NCBI RefSeq assembly: GCF_029871205.1
Contig: NZ_SSOJ01000132.1
Span: 1-33,076, forward strand
Reading direction: 5' to 3'
DNA length: 33,076 nucleotides
Source: Pseudomonas sp. BN417
Lineage (GTDB): Bacteria > Pseudomonadota > Gammaproteobacteria > Pseudomonadales > Pseudomonadaceae
The notes under the pieces were generated by a model. That model had not been told where the DNA came from. It saw nothing but the letters and a program-made list of their open reading frames with translations, and ran no database searches. Position 1 is the stretch's first letter; each line of letters begins with the position of its first letter. Of this stretch, positions 14,457-21,350 are shown one piece after another. The position numbers and the translations under genes are program-made.

Positions 14457-15884
14457 ATGGGCAACAGCATTCTGATCGTCGAAGACGACGAGATCCTGGC
14501 CGACAACTTCTGCACCTACCTGCAGCGGCGCCAGTTCGATGTCATGGTCTGCAGTTCGGCCGAGGAGGCCCTGTCGATCATCGAGGCGCAGCACCCCGAC
14601 CTGGTGCTCACCGACTACTGCCTGCCGGGTATCAGTGGGTGCGAGCTGATCAGCCGCGCCCGCGCCATGGACGAGCAACTCAAGGTCATCATGATCACCG
14701 GTCACGGCAACGTGCAGGGTGCGGTGGAGGCGATGAAGGCCGGCGCCAGCGACTACCTGACCAAGCCGGTGGCCCTGGCCGAGCTCAAGCTGGTGGTGGA
14801 CAAGGTGCTGGAGGCGCGCCGCCAGGAACAGCGCCTGTCCTTCTACCAGCAGCGCGAGGCCCAGGCTTCCGGCCTTGGCGGGCTGATTGGCGACTCCGCC
14901 CCCATGCGCGCCATGAAGGACATCGTGCACCAGTTGCTGGCGGCCGAGGAGCGCATGGCCGGCGAAGACCTGCCGGTGGTGCTGATCGAGGGCGAGACCG
15001 GGACGGGCAAGGAGCTGGTGGCCCGCGCCCTGCACTTCGACGGCGCGCGCAGCAAGGGCCCCTTCGTCGAATTCAACTGCGCCTCGATTCCCTCGCACCT
15101 GCTGGAGGCCGAGCTGTTCGGCCATGAGAAGGGCGCCTTCACCGACGCCAAGGACTGCCGCGTCGGCCTGGTGGAAGCGGCCGATGGCGGCACCCTGTTC
15201 CTCGACGAGGTGGGCGAGATCGACCTGCTGCTCCAGGCCAAGCTGCTCAAGCTGCTGGAAGACCGCACCATCCGCCGCCTGGGCTCGGTGCGTGAGCGCA
15301 AGGTCAACCTGCGCATCATCAGCGCCACCAACTGCAACCTCGAACAGATGGTGCAGGAGGGCAAGTTCCGCCGCGACCTGTTCTTCCGCCTGCGCATCAT
15401 CACCGTCAAGGTGCCGCCGCTGCGCGCCCGCGGTGACGACGTCCTGACCCTGGCCGAACACTTCGCCGCCCAGCACGGCAAGCGCTACGGCAAGCCGGGG
15501 CTGCGTTTCAGCGTGGAGGCCAGGGCCGTGCTCAAGGGCTACAGCTGGCCGGGCAACGTGCGTGAGTTGCGCAACATGCTGGAGCAGACGGTGCTGCTGG
15601 CGCCGGGCAGCCTGATCGGTCCCGAGCAGCTGACCATCTGCCGCGGTCTGCTGGCCGGCGCCGGTGTCACCGAGGCGGCTAGCCCGAGCTTCGCCAGCGA
15701 AAGCCTTGGGATGGAAGACGAGAATACGAACCTGTCCGACGCCGAGCGCGACCTGGTGGTCAAGGTGCTGGGCAAGACCGACTGGAACATCTCCAAATCC
15801 GCCCGCATGCTCGGCCTGACCCGCGACATGCTGCGCTACCGCATCGACAAGCTGGGCCTGGAACGGCCCGATCGCCAGCACTGA
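14457..15884 (+). CDS. Sigma-54-dependent response regulator (NtrC family)
   Basis: The 475-residue protein has all three NtrC-type domains. The receiver covers 1-120, with acidic pocket E9/D10/D11, phosphoacceptor D53, T81 and K103. The AAA+ domain covers about 140-375, with Walker A GETGTGKE (179-186), the sigma-54-contacting GAFTDA loop (226-231) and Walker B LFLDE (247-251). A Fis-type helix-turn-helix lies in the last 50 residues (DWNISKSARMLGLTRDMLRY). It should activate sigma-54 promoters after phosphorylation by the upstream kinase. All key residues are intact, unlike the kinase. Targets are unknown; one sigma-54-like promoter in the window lies upstream of the transglycosylase gene. 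Confidence 0.95.
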   Translation: MGNSILIVEDDEILADNFCTYLQRRQFDVMVCSSAEEALSIIEAQHPDLVLTDYCLPGISGCELISRARAMDEQLKVIMITGHGNVQGAVEAMKAGASDYLTKPVALAELKLVVDKVLEARRQEQRLSFYQQREAQASGLGGLIGDSAPMRAMKDIVHQLLAAEERMAGEDLPVVLIEGETGTGKELVARALHFDGARSKGPFVEFNCASIPSHLLEAELFGHEKGAFTDAKDCRVGLVEAADGGTLFLDEVGEIDLLLQAKLLKLLEDRTIRRLGSVRERKVNLRIISATNCNLEQMVQEGKFRRDLFFRLRIITVKVPPLRARGDDVLTLAEHFAAQHGKRYGKPGLRFSVEARAVLKGYSWPGNVRELRNMLEQTVLLAPGSLIGPEQLTICRGLLAGAGVTEAASPSFASESLGMEDENTNLSDAERDLVVKVLGKTDWNISKSARMLGLTRDMLRYRIDKLGLERPDRQH

Positions 15885-16074
15885 ATGGGCCCCGCCATCG
15901 GGCCATGCCCAACCAGGACCGGGGGATAGCCCGGTGGTGGACCTTTCCTTCTGATCCAGACTCCAGGAATCATCGGCCCGGGCGGGTCGATGCAGCCTTG
16001 GCTCGGAACGTGCAAGGATGCAACCAGCGACCGAGTGGGTCGCAGTCCGATCTCCTCACAGGGGAGCAGCCACA

Positions 16075-16605
16075 GTGTCGAAGAAAGTACTGATCGTCGA
16101 CGACGAGGAAATCCTCGCCGGAAACTTCCAGATCTATCTGGAAATGCTCGGTTGCGAAGTGCAGACCGCCGCCAGCGGCGCCATCGCCCTGCAGAGGGTG
16201 CTGGCCTTCAAGCCCGACCTGTTGTTGCTCGATTACCGTCTGCCGGACATGACCGGCTTCGAGGTCTTCGACGCCCTGCGCACCCTGCACAGCTGCGAAG
16301 CGGTGCTGATGACCGCCCACCCCTGCATCGAGGTCTGCAACCGCGCCATCGAACGCCATATCGAGATCATCCTGCTCAAGCCCTTCCCCCTGCATGAGCT
16401 GGGCAACGTGGTGCTTCACGGCCTGCCAAGCGGCGCCCCGTGCGACGAATCCGCAGCGTCCGATCCGGCCCAGACGGAGCGTCGCCGAGGTGGCGACGTG
16501 AGCTTCCCGCTGAAACTCTACGATGGTGCCTGGGTGCTCTCCTACCGCCGCCGCGCCACTCCCGGCGCCGAGCAACCCCTGAAGCAGACCAAGAAAGGCG
16601 TCTGA
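16075..16605 (+). CDS. Single-domain response regulator
   Basis: The GTG at 16075, with GGGGAG 8-9 nt upstream, gives 176 residues; an in-frame ATG at 16018 would add 19 residues without a ribosome site. Residues 3-120 are a receiver domain: D9/D10, phosphoacceptor D53 (LLLLDYRLPD), T in LMTAHP and the invariant Lys in LLKPF. The remaining 55 residues are polar and match no output domain. It follows the sigma-54 regulator by 190 bp, same strand, and a terminator follows. A second phosphate acceptor or sink for the same kinase, or a protein-protein signalling role, is likely. Confidence 0.88.
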   Translation: MSKKVLIVDDEEILAGNFQIYLEMLGCEVQTAASGAIALQRVLAFKPDLLLLDYRLPDMTGFEVFDALRTLHSCEAVLMTAHPCIEVCNRAIERHIEIILLKPFPLHELGNVVLHGLPSGAPCDESAASDPAQTERRRGGDVSFPLKLYDGAWVLSYRRRATPGAEQPLKQTKKGV

Positions 16606-16619
16606 CGCCGCCGGATCGA

Positions 16620-16652
16620 CAAAGCGCAGGCCTGGACCTGCGCTTTTTCTTT
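16620..16652 (+). terminator. Terminator of the two-component operon
   Basis: AAAGCGCAGG pairs with CCTGCGCTTT over a short loop and runs into TTTTTCTTT, 15 nt after the receiver gene's stop codon. Confidence 0.85.
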
Positions 16653-16743
16653 ACAGGGTGAAAAGTTGACAGATCGACGCCCGGGGCCGGGCGGATCAAG
16701 ATCGGGACAGCTGGATTCCCCAACCGGACACGAGGACTGCCCC

Positions 16744-16842
16744 ATGCTTTCGCTCGAACTCATGCTGGAACACCAAACCCTCAGCCTTGCCGTGGCCGCC
16801 GCCATGACCTGCCTCGCCTGGCTCGCCTACGGCCACGCCTGA
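16744..16842 (+). CDS. 32-residue single-span membrane peptide
   Basis: ATG at 16744 with CGAGGA about 7 nt upstream opens 32 codons ending in TGA. The peptide has an acidic N-terminus (MLSLELMLEHQ) and one hydrophobic segment of about 17 residues (LAVAAAMTCLAWLAYG). It lies alone between two strong terminators, a layout that suggests its own transcript. I do not recognise a family. Too short for standard gene finders. Confidence 0.6.
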   Translation: MLSLELMLEHQTLSLAVAAAMTCLAWLAYGHA

Positions 16843-16850
16843 ATCGACAA

Positions 16851-16888
16851 AGCCCCCGAAGGTCGCGCACCTTCGGGGGCTTTTTGTT
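16851..16888 (+). terminator. Terminator after the small membrane peptide
   Basis: The perfect stem AGCCCCCGAAGGT/ACCTTCGGGGGCT closes a CGCGC loop and ends in TTTTTGTTT. It starts 9 nt after the peptide's stop codon and may also shield the convergent tRNA gene. Confidence 0.9.
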
Positions 16889-16890
16889 TG

Positions 16891-16966
16891 TGGTGGAGAC
16901 GAGGAGGATCGAACTCCCGACCTCGGCGTTGCGAACGCCGCGCTCTCCCAGCTGAGCTACGTCCCC
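16891..16966 (-). tRNA. tRNA-Ala (anticodon CGC)
   Basis: The minus strand folds as a 76-nt tRNA with encoded CCA. The acceptor stem GGGGACG/CGTCTCC includes the G3:U70 wobble that identifies alanine tRNAs. The anticodon loop TTCGCAA sits in a CGGCG/CGCCG stem and reads GCG codons. The T-arm has the GTTCGATCC sequence. It faces the terminator of the small peptide gene. Confidence 0.96.
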
Positions 16967-17136
16967 GGTAGAAACAGCGTAGTAGTCGGCGGCGCCAGTT
17001 GCAGGCCGGCGCGGTTTGCTCCCCTCTTCCTTTGGGAGAGGGGCTGGGGGAGAGGGAGGCGTGAGCTCGCTCGGACTCCCGAGGGCAGACCTGCGGTCTG
17101 CTTCGCGAATGAATTCGCCTCCACAGGGAGTCGCCC
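16967..17136. other. Spacer between tRNA-Ala and gspF with a family-B REP
   Basis: Apart from a C/T-rich then GGGGGAGAGGG stretch (about 17018-17057) and the REP at 17102-17127 (GCGAATGAATTCGC core), nothing is recognised. A gspE or other secretion gene, as would be expected downstream of gspF, is absent. Confidence 0.6.
17102..17127. repeat. Family-B REP beside gspF
   Basis: TTCGCGAATGAATTCGCCTC then CACAGG; 10 bp after the gspF stop codon. Confidence 0.75.
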
Positions 17137-17868
17137 CTACTGGATGCTCGAGGCCAACTCGAAGATGGGGATGTACATCAGGATCACGATCACCCCGATG
17201 ATCAGCCCGATGAAGGTCATCAGCAGCGGCTCGAACAGGCGCACGAACCATTCGATCCAGCGGCTGGTTTCCTCGTCATGGAAGTCGGCGGTGCGCTCCA
17301 TCATCTCGCCCAGGTTGCCGGACTGTTCGCCGGCGCGAAGCATGCGCAACGACACCGGTGTCGCCAGGCTGTGCTCCTCCCGGGCGCGGGACAGCGCCTG
17401 GCCTTCGCGGATGCGCGCGGCGGCCTGGCCCAGGCGCGGACGCGTGGCGGCGCCGAGCAGTCCGCGGACCATGCCGATGGCGGTGAGGATGGGAATCCCG
17501 CCCTGCAGCAGGATGCCCAGGGAACGATAGAAACGCGCCAGCTCGTAGACCTGGATGCGCTCGCGGATCGCCGGTAACCGCTCGACCTGGCGCCCGAGAG
17601 CACGGCGCACGCCCTCCTGGCGCAGCAGCGCCACGGCCAGCAGCAGGGTTGTCAGTTCCTGGCTGAACAGCAGCAAGGGAAAGGCCTCACGCCGCCGCCA
17701 GCCCTGCAGCGACCAACGCCGCTCGGCCTGCAGGGCGAGGACCCGCAGGCCCTGGGATTCGGCCTGGCGGCGGGCTTCGTCCTGGCTCTCGGCCTCGATC
17801 ATCAGGGCGACCACGCCGGCCCCGGTGCGCAACGCTTTTACCTGGTAGCGCATGGCGGTCACTGCCAA
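17137..17868 (-). CDS. gspF: Type II secretion inner-membrane protein GspF, internally shortened
   Basis: The product is 243 residues, while GspF proteins are about 400 with two T2SSF domains. Residues 1-76 look like the normal start (MRYQVKALRTGAG, FPLLLFSQELTTLL). The sequence then jumps to what is normally the region before the second domain (LLRQEGVRRALGRQVERLPAI, then ARFYRSLGILLQGGIPI), and the second domain (about 108-240) with its last two membrane spans is complete. The first T2SSF domain and first membrane span, roughly 150 residues, are missing in frame, with the join near base 17640 in a Leu-codon-rich (CTGCTG) stretch. It overlaps the gspG stop by 10 bp. A working secretion platform from this protein is unlikely. 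Confidence 0.88.
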   Translation of the reverse strand: MAVTAMRYQVKALRTGAGVVALMIEAESQDEARRQAESQGLRVLALQAERRWSLQGWRRREAFPLLLFSQELTTLLLAVALLRQEGVRRALGRQVERLPAIRERIQVYELARFYRSLGILLQGGIPILTAIGMVRGLLGAATRPRLGQAAARIREGQALSRAREEHSLATPVSLRMLRAGEQSGNLGEMMERTADFHDEETSRWIEWFVRLFEPLLMTFIGLIIGVIVILMYIPIFELASSIQ

Positions 17869-18281
17869 CTGGTGACTTCGGCGTTCTCGCCGTCGCCGCC
17901 TGGCTGGCCATCCTTGCCCATGCTGAGCAGGTCGAAGTCGCCGTTCTCACCGGGAGAACGGTAGACATAGGCGCGGCCCCAGGGGTCCTCGGGCACCTCC
18001 TTCTGCAGGTAGGGGCCGGCCCAGCGCGGCTCGTCGCTGGGAGCGGCCACCAGCGCGGCCAGGCCTTGCTCGGTGCTGGGGTAGCGGCCCACTTCCAGGC
18101 GGTAGATATCCAGGGCCTTGGTCAGCCCCTCGATCTGCGCGCGCGCCACCTTGGTCTCGGAGCGGCCCAACTGGTTGAAATACTTGGGCGCTACAATGCC
18201 GGCCAGCAGGCCGAGCACCACCAGCACCACCAGGAGTTCGAGAAGGGTGAAGCCCTGTTCGGGCCGAAGACGCTTTTCCAT
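17859..18281 (-). CDS. gspG: Type II secretion major pseudopilin GspG
   Basis: The ATG at 18281 has GGAGG 5 nt upstream; the longer open frame above it is non-coding. The 140-residue product carries a class III signal, EQGFTLLELLVVLVVLGLLAG, in which prepilin peptidase would cut between G10 and F11, leaving the +5 Glu. The globular part has the GspG hallmarks KALDIYRLEVGRYPSTEQGL, DPWGRAYVYRSPGENGDFDLLS and a GKDGQPGGDGENA calcium-binding loop. Length is standard. It is the first gene of a gspG-gspF pair with no gspC, D, E or other genes in the window. Confidence 0.93.
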   Translation of the reverse strand: MEKRLRPEQGFTLLELLVVLVVLGLLAGIVAPKYFNQLGRSETKVARAQIEGLTKALDIYRLEVGRYPSTEQGLAALVAAPSDEPRWAGPYLQKEVPEDPWGRAYVYRSPGENGDFDLLSMGKDGQPGGDGENAEVTSWQ

Positions 18282-18375
18282 GGGAGCCTCCGCTTCGGGG
18301 TCACTGCAGGTGGCTAGGCAAGAGCTGTGCAAGACGAGCGGGCAACAGGGGCGATGTATCGCCGGTTGGGCATTT

Positions 18376-18392
18376 CCGGCATGTGCTTTGCT
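18376..18392 (+). promoter_or_regulatory. Sigma-54-type promoter for the lytic transglycosylase gene
   Basis: CCGGCATGTGCTTTGCT has GG at 18378-79 and GC at 18390-91, separated by the required 10 nt, and keeps GGCA and TTGCT of the TGGCACG-N4-TTGCT consensus. It lies 55 bp before the start codon. Confidence 0.55.
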
Positions 18393-18446
18393 CAGGGTGC
18401 AGCACCGAACAATCCCAAAGGGCGCGTGCCCTGACAGGAGAGAAAA

Positions 18447-19070
18447 ATGACGAAAGTGCCCGCCCTGGTGCTGTCCAGCATCCTTGCGGCCAGCGCATGC
18501 TGCGCCCAGGCCGATATCTACCGCGTGGTTTCTGCCGACGGTGGGGTCACCCTCACCAATATTCATCGCACGGACCGCAAATCCGTTCGCGTGGCCCGCG
18601 AGAGACCGCTGATGGTCCGGACTCCGGCCGTTGTCGCGCCCAAGCGAAAGCGCCCGCAGAAGCCGACGCGCTACGCCCTGATCGTGGCCCAGGCGGCCTT
18701 CGACTACGATCTGCCGGCGGAGCTGCTGCACGCAGTGATCAAGACCGAATCCAACTACGACCCCACGGCGGTCTCGCCCAAGGGCGCGGCCGGCTTGATG
18801 CAGTTGATGCCCGAGACCGCGCGAGATCTGGGCGTGCGCGACGTGTTCGACCCGGCTGCCAACGTCCGCGGTGGGGCGCGCTATCTCAAGCGCATGATGA
18901 CGTTGTTCGGCAACGACCTTTCTCTGGCCCTGGCCGCCTACAACGCGGGTCCCGGGGCTGTGCTCGCCTACGACCGCGCCATTCCTCCCTACCCGGAAAC
19001 CCAGCGCTACGTGCCCAGTGTGCTGGGGCATTACCAGCGCCTCCAGGCCGAAGCGAAACGGCCCCGTTAG
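18447..19070 (+). CDS. Periplasmic lytic transglycosylase (SLT domain)
   Basis: This 207-residue protein has a signal peptide (cleaved near CCAQA|DIY), a short DUF4124-like strand-rich segment (DIYRVVSADGGVTLTN), a basic linker (about 48-75) and a C-terminal SLT/lysozyme-like domain. The catalytic Glu is E101 in IKTESNYDPTAVSPKGAAGL, followed by MQLMPETA and ALAAYNAGPGAV, the family's other signatures. The start has AGGAGAG 6 nt upstream. It is divergent from gspG; transglycosylases of this type accompany envelope-spanning machines, opening peptidoglycan for assembly, so a link to this secretion locus is likely. Confidence 0.92.
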   Translation: MTKVPALVLSSILAASACCAQADIYRVVSADGGVTLTNIHRTDRKSVRVARERPLMVRTPAVVAPKRKRPQKPTRYALIVAQAAFDYDLPAELLHAVIKTESNYDPTAVSPKGAAGLMQLMPETARDLGVRDVFDPAANVRGGARYLKRMMTLFGNDLSLALAAYNAGPGAVLAYDRAIPPYPETQRYVPSVLGHYQRLQAEAKRPR

Positions 19071-19150
19071 TGGGGAAAATCCCCAGATGCGGGGGTGGGT
19101 TTTCGGGGTTTTCTGGCCGGCCTGCCGCGTGAATGAGCTCGTCTTGCATT

Positions 19151-19198
19151 CCGTAGGGGCCGCCTTGCGGCCCTTCGCGAATGAATTCGCCCCCACAA
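19151..19198. repeat. Family-B REP with GTAGGGGCCGCCTTGCGGCCC arm (extended form)
   Basis: Here the GCGAATGAATTCGC core is joined to a GGGGCCGC...GCGGCCC hairpin. The same composite, diverged, is at 19840-19888, so the full unit is about 48 bp and the shorter copies elsewhere may be half units. Confidence 0.7.
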
Positions 19199-19199
19199 A

Positions 19200-19226
19200 C
19201 AAAAAGCCCGGCGTCCGCCGGGCTTT
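19200..19226 (-). terminator. Terminator of the 13-residue-repeat protein gene
   Basis: AAAGCCCGGC/GCCGGGCTTT with a 4-nt loop is followed on the minus strand by TTTTTGTTTG, 23 nt after the stop codon. Confidence 0.85.
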
Positions 19227-19248
19227 GAAGGCGTAGGGCGCGCGTCGA

Positions 19249-19659
19249 TCAGCTCACGCGCTGGGCTTGCAGCAGACGGTCGGCACCACCTTCGGCGACG
19301 CGGTTGGCACCGGTGCGGTCGGAACCACCTTCGGCGATGCGGTTGGCACCGGTACGGTCGGAACCACCTTCGGCGACGCGGTTGGCACCGGTGCGGTCGG
19401 AGCCGCTTTCAGCGACGCGGTTGGCGCCAGTGCGGTCGGAGCCACCTTCGGCGATACGGTTGGCGCCGGTGCGGTCGGAGCCGCCTTCGGCAACGCGGTC
19501 CAGAACCATGAAGCTGCCTTCAGCGGCAACCGGGTCAACGACCTGGATGTAGGTACCTTGCTTGGACTCACCCAGCACCGGCTGGGAATCGGACGGCAGG
19601 GCGAAGACGGAACTGCTCAGGGTGGCGATGAACAGGGCGGCGAAGGCTTGTGTTTTCAT
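19249..19659 (-). CDS. Secreted protein with 13-residue tandem repeats
   Basis: The 136-residue product has an N-terminal signal peptide (about 1-20, ending SSVFA). A short unique part follows (21-54), then five exact-length repeats of consensus R-[VI]-AEGGSDRTGAN at residues 55-119, then a degenerate sixth (RVAEGGADRLLQAQ). The DNA repeats every 39 bp over 19303-19497. GAGGAG lies 9-10 nt upstream of the ATG. Similar Pseudomonas-only repeat proteins exist, but I do not know a function. The repeats are rich in Gly, Asp and Arg; they do not match RTX nonapeptides. Confidence 0.82.
   Translation of the reverse strand: MKTQAFAALFIATLSSSVFALPSDSQPVLGESKQGTYIQVVDPVAAEGSFMVLDRVAEGGSDRTGANRIAEGGSDRTGANRVAESGSDRTGANRVAEGGSDRTGANRIAEGGSDRTGANRVAEGGADRLLQAQRVS
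19303..19497 (-). repeat. Five tandem 39-bp coding repeats
   Basis: Each unit encodes R[VI]AE[GS]GSDRTGAN. Units differ by scattered, mostly silent changes, so the array is old enough to have diverged but still able to expand or contract in frame. Confidence 0.9.
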
Positions 19660-20118
19660 GATCTGGGGCTCCTCGAGGGGGGCAGGAAACTGGGTACGGA
19701 GCCAATCTTACGGATAGGGGTCTGATTAAAAAGTGATCACGCCCGATAGAGACCATCAACGCCGTTGATGTTGTTTTAAACCCTTCAGGATCAAGGTCTT
19801 GGCGCTTCTGGCGGGTCTCTTCACGGGGAGCGTCCAGTTCCGTAGGGCCGCTTTGCGGCCCTTGGCAAATGAATTCGTCCCTGCAAGGCCAGGAGCCGCG
19901 CTAACCCAATCGCCTTCTCCCACTCCCAGAAAACCGGGTAATTGGGTGAGGGAAAAGTGGGATTTCACCAATCGATAATTCCAACTCTTCGAATTAGAAA
20001 AGTCTTTGCTTGATGGCATAAGCATTACTCAGGCAGTCCTGCCCTCTATCGCTTTACCGGAACCCACTCCCGCATTGCCGTGGTCAACCTTACTCAAGCC
20101 ACCTTGCCGGAGTTCGCC
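19660..20118. other. 459-bp intergenic region
   Basis: It holds the upstream region of the minus-strand repeat protein (AT-rich CTTTTTAATC around 19725-19735), a degenerate composite REP at 19840-19888 and an AT-rich stretch (19975-20030) that probably contains the promoter of the next gene. No clear promoter box pair could be assigned. Confidence 0.5.
19840..19888. repeat. Degenerate composite family-B REP
   Basis: CCGTAGGGCCGCTTTGCGGCC is followed by TTGGCAAATGAATTCGTCC, a diverged version of the 19151-19198 unit. Confidence 0.6.
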
Positions 20119-20427
20119 ATGACCACAACCCTCAGCCGGAACACCGCCATGCGCCTGGCCAGCGAAGCCTTCGTCCCCTATGGCTGCAAGGCCCAGGCCC
20201 ATGAAGAAGACGACAGCTTCAGCATCAGCATCCACGACCTGCACGGCCAGCAGGTGCACGGCATCGAACACATCCTCGGCACCCAATACGCCAGCCCCGT
20301 GCGCCTGGCCGGGGTGATCGAACAGGCCCGCACTGACCTGCAGCGTCAGGGGCGCAACCTCGACCCCTGGACCATGCCCTATATCCCGGACCCTGAAGTC
20401 CTGCCGGAGGCGCCGCCGGTTTATTGA
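20119..20427 (+). CDS. Small conserved protein, unknown function
   Basis: The ATG at 20119 has GGAG 7 nt upstream and gives 102 residues; a longer frame from 20080 lacks a ribosome site. The protein is soluble, with SFSISIHDLHGQQVHGIEHIL in the middle (a two-strand pattern) and a Pro-rich tail (PDPEVLPEAPPVY). It has the composition of the small Pseudomonas-restricted proteins. No family recognised. Confidence 0.75.
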   Translation: MTTTLSRNTAMRLASEAFVPYGCKAQAHEEDDSFSISIHDLHGQQVHGIEHILGTQYASPVRLAGVIEQARTDLQRQGRNLDPWTMPYIPDPEVLPEAPPVY

Positions 20428-20711
20428 TCTGTGGGGTACGTACTTGCCGGATGCCTGTCGGCCGCCGCCGCAGCAACGGGCGCCGGTTCCGAGAGGGGGC
20501 GGCGCCTTTCCTCCCCACCGGAGCGATGGAGTCCGGCCCCTGTGGACCTGCGTTCCGGGCGGCCATCGGCCAAACTTGCAGGGTAGGCGAGGATGCCAAC
20601 CATGCGGATGCTGCGTGCCGAGCCCGCTTCGACCCGGCGTCCATGCCGCCTGAGCGTCGCTGCCGATACCGTGCGGCACGGTCGCTTGCCTGCCAACCGA
20701 AGGAGAGCGCG
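20428..20711. other. 284-bp spacer with a 15-nt palindrome
   Basis: No gene is apparent. ACCGTGC-G-GCACGGT at 20668-20682 is a perfect inverted repeat 29 bp before the next start codon, where it could be an operator or an mRNA hairpin. Confidence 0.5.
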
Positions 20712-20921
20712 ATGGCCGTGAACATAGACCTGGAACGTGGCATCTGTACCCTGGAGCTCGACGGCAAGCTGATCGAGTTACCCATTCAGCAGGTCGTGAT
20801 CGCCACCGATCAGCAGATCCACGTTCCGGTGATCCGTTGCGTCGACGGCAATTTCTGGATCAGCGAAGATCAAGCACTGATGCTGATCGGCGTCGGCGCC
20901 AGGGACGAGCGCAGTACCTGA
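20712..20921 (+). CDS. DUF3203-like small protein
   Basis: The ATG at 20712 follows AAGGAGA by 6 nt; the longer upstream frame is not supported. The 69-residue product is a compact beta-rich protein (GICTLELDGKLIELPIQQVV, then VPVIRCVDGNFWISEDQALML). It resembles the DUF3203 family found almost only in Pseudomonas, function unknown. The family assignment is from memory of the pattern and is moderate. Confidence 0.75.
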   Translation: MAVNIDLERGICTLELDGKLIELPIQQVVIATDQQIHVPVIRCVDGNFWISEDQALMLIGVGARDERST

Positions 20922-21040
20922 CATCGGCTAGCCGGGCGGGACCGGGTGAGCGCTGACCGGTGGTGGACCGATTGGCTGAACGATGGCGCGCCTTCGCGAC
21001 TCAAATATTTACGGACCATGTTGGTCGGAAGAGGTGCAGC

Positions 21041-21226
21041 ATGAGTAGTGAGCGAAGAAGCGGCATTTCTGGAAATGACAGCAAGCGCCAGCCGGATTTC
21101 CCGCGCTGGCTGATCGATCCCGATTGCGTCGACCTGGAACTGGAGCGCGATCCGGAGGATCCCCTGTTCGACCCCACCCTGGACGATGCCGAAACCTTCC
21201 GGCATTCCCACCGGGCTGAACGATAA
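21041..21226 (+). CDS. Small acidic protein, unknown function
   Basis: The ATG at 21041 has GAGGTG 6-7 nt upstream and gives 61 residues. The N-terminus is basic/polar and the rest acidic (DPDCVDLELERDPEDPLFDP), probably largely disordered. It is followed by the esterase gene's terminator hairpin. Not recognised. Confidence 0.6.
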   Translation: MSSERRSGISGNDSKRQPDFPRWLIDPDCVDLELERDPEDPLFDPTLDDAETFRHSHRAER

Positions 21227-21308
21227 TTGTTTTTACCCGTAGCGCTGCCTGAGCAAATAGTGGCAGAATGAAATCAAGCGACACGGACGTCACCCATCTT
21301 CAAAGACA

Positions 21309-21346
21309 GAACCCCCGGCAGCGAAAGCTCCGGGGGTTCTGCTTTC
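21309..21346. terminator. Terminator hairpin between convergent genes
   Basis: The 10-bp perfect stem GAACCCCCGG/CCGGGGGTTC closes an 11-nt loop, with TGCTTT after it on the plus strand and TGTCTTTG on the minus strand. It serves the esterase gene (stop at 21351) and the small plus-strand gene. Confidence 0.7.
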
Positions 21347-21350
21347 CGGG

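Noticed and set aside
14205-15881. A 558-codon minus-strand frame opposite the sigma-54 regulator
   Set aside because: The Gln/His/Ala-rich composition is typical of the antisense of a GC-rich gene, and the sense strand has intact Walker and GAFTDA motifs.
18282-19202. The long upstream extension of the gspG frame
   Set aside because: It overlaps the transglycosylase gene and a REP; the pseudopilin start at 18281 has a proper ribosome site and signal sequence.
19303-19497. A CRISPR array or RTX calcium-binding repeat
   Set aside because: The 39-bp period has no spacers, and the encoded AEGGSDRTGAN unit lacks the GGxGxDxLx pattern.
19267-19725. Plus-strand frame with GTVGTTFGDAVGTG repeats
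   Set aside because: It is the antisense of the 13-residue-repeat protein, which has the signal peptide, ribosome site and terminator.
19756-20025. An 89-codon minus-strand frame
   Set aside because: It is largely made from a REP unit and AT-rich spacer, and has no good ribosome site.
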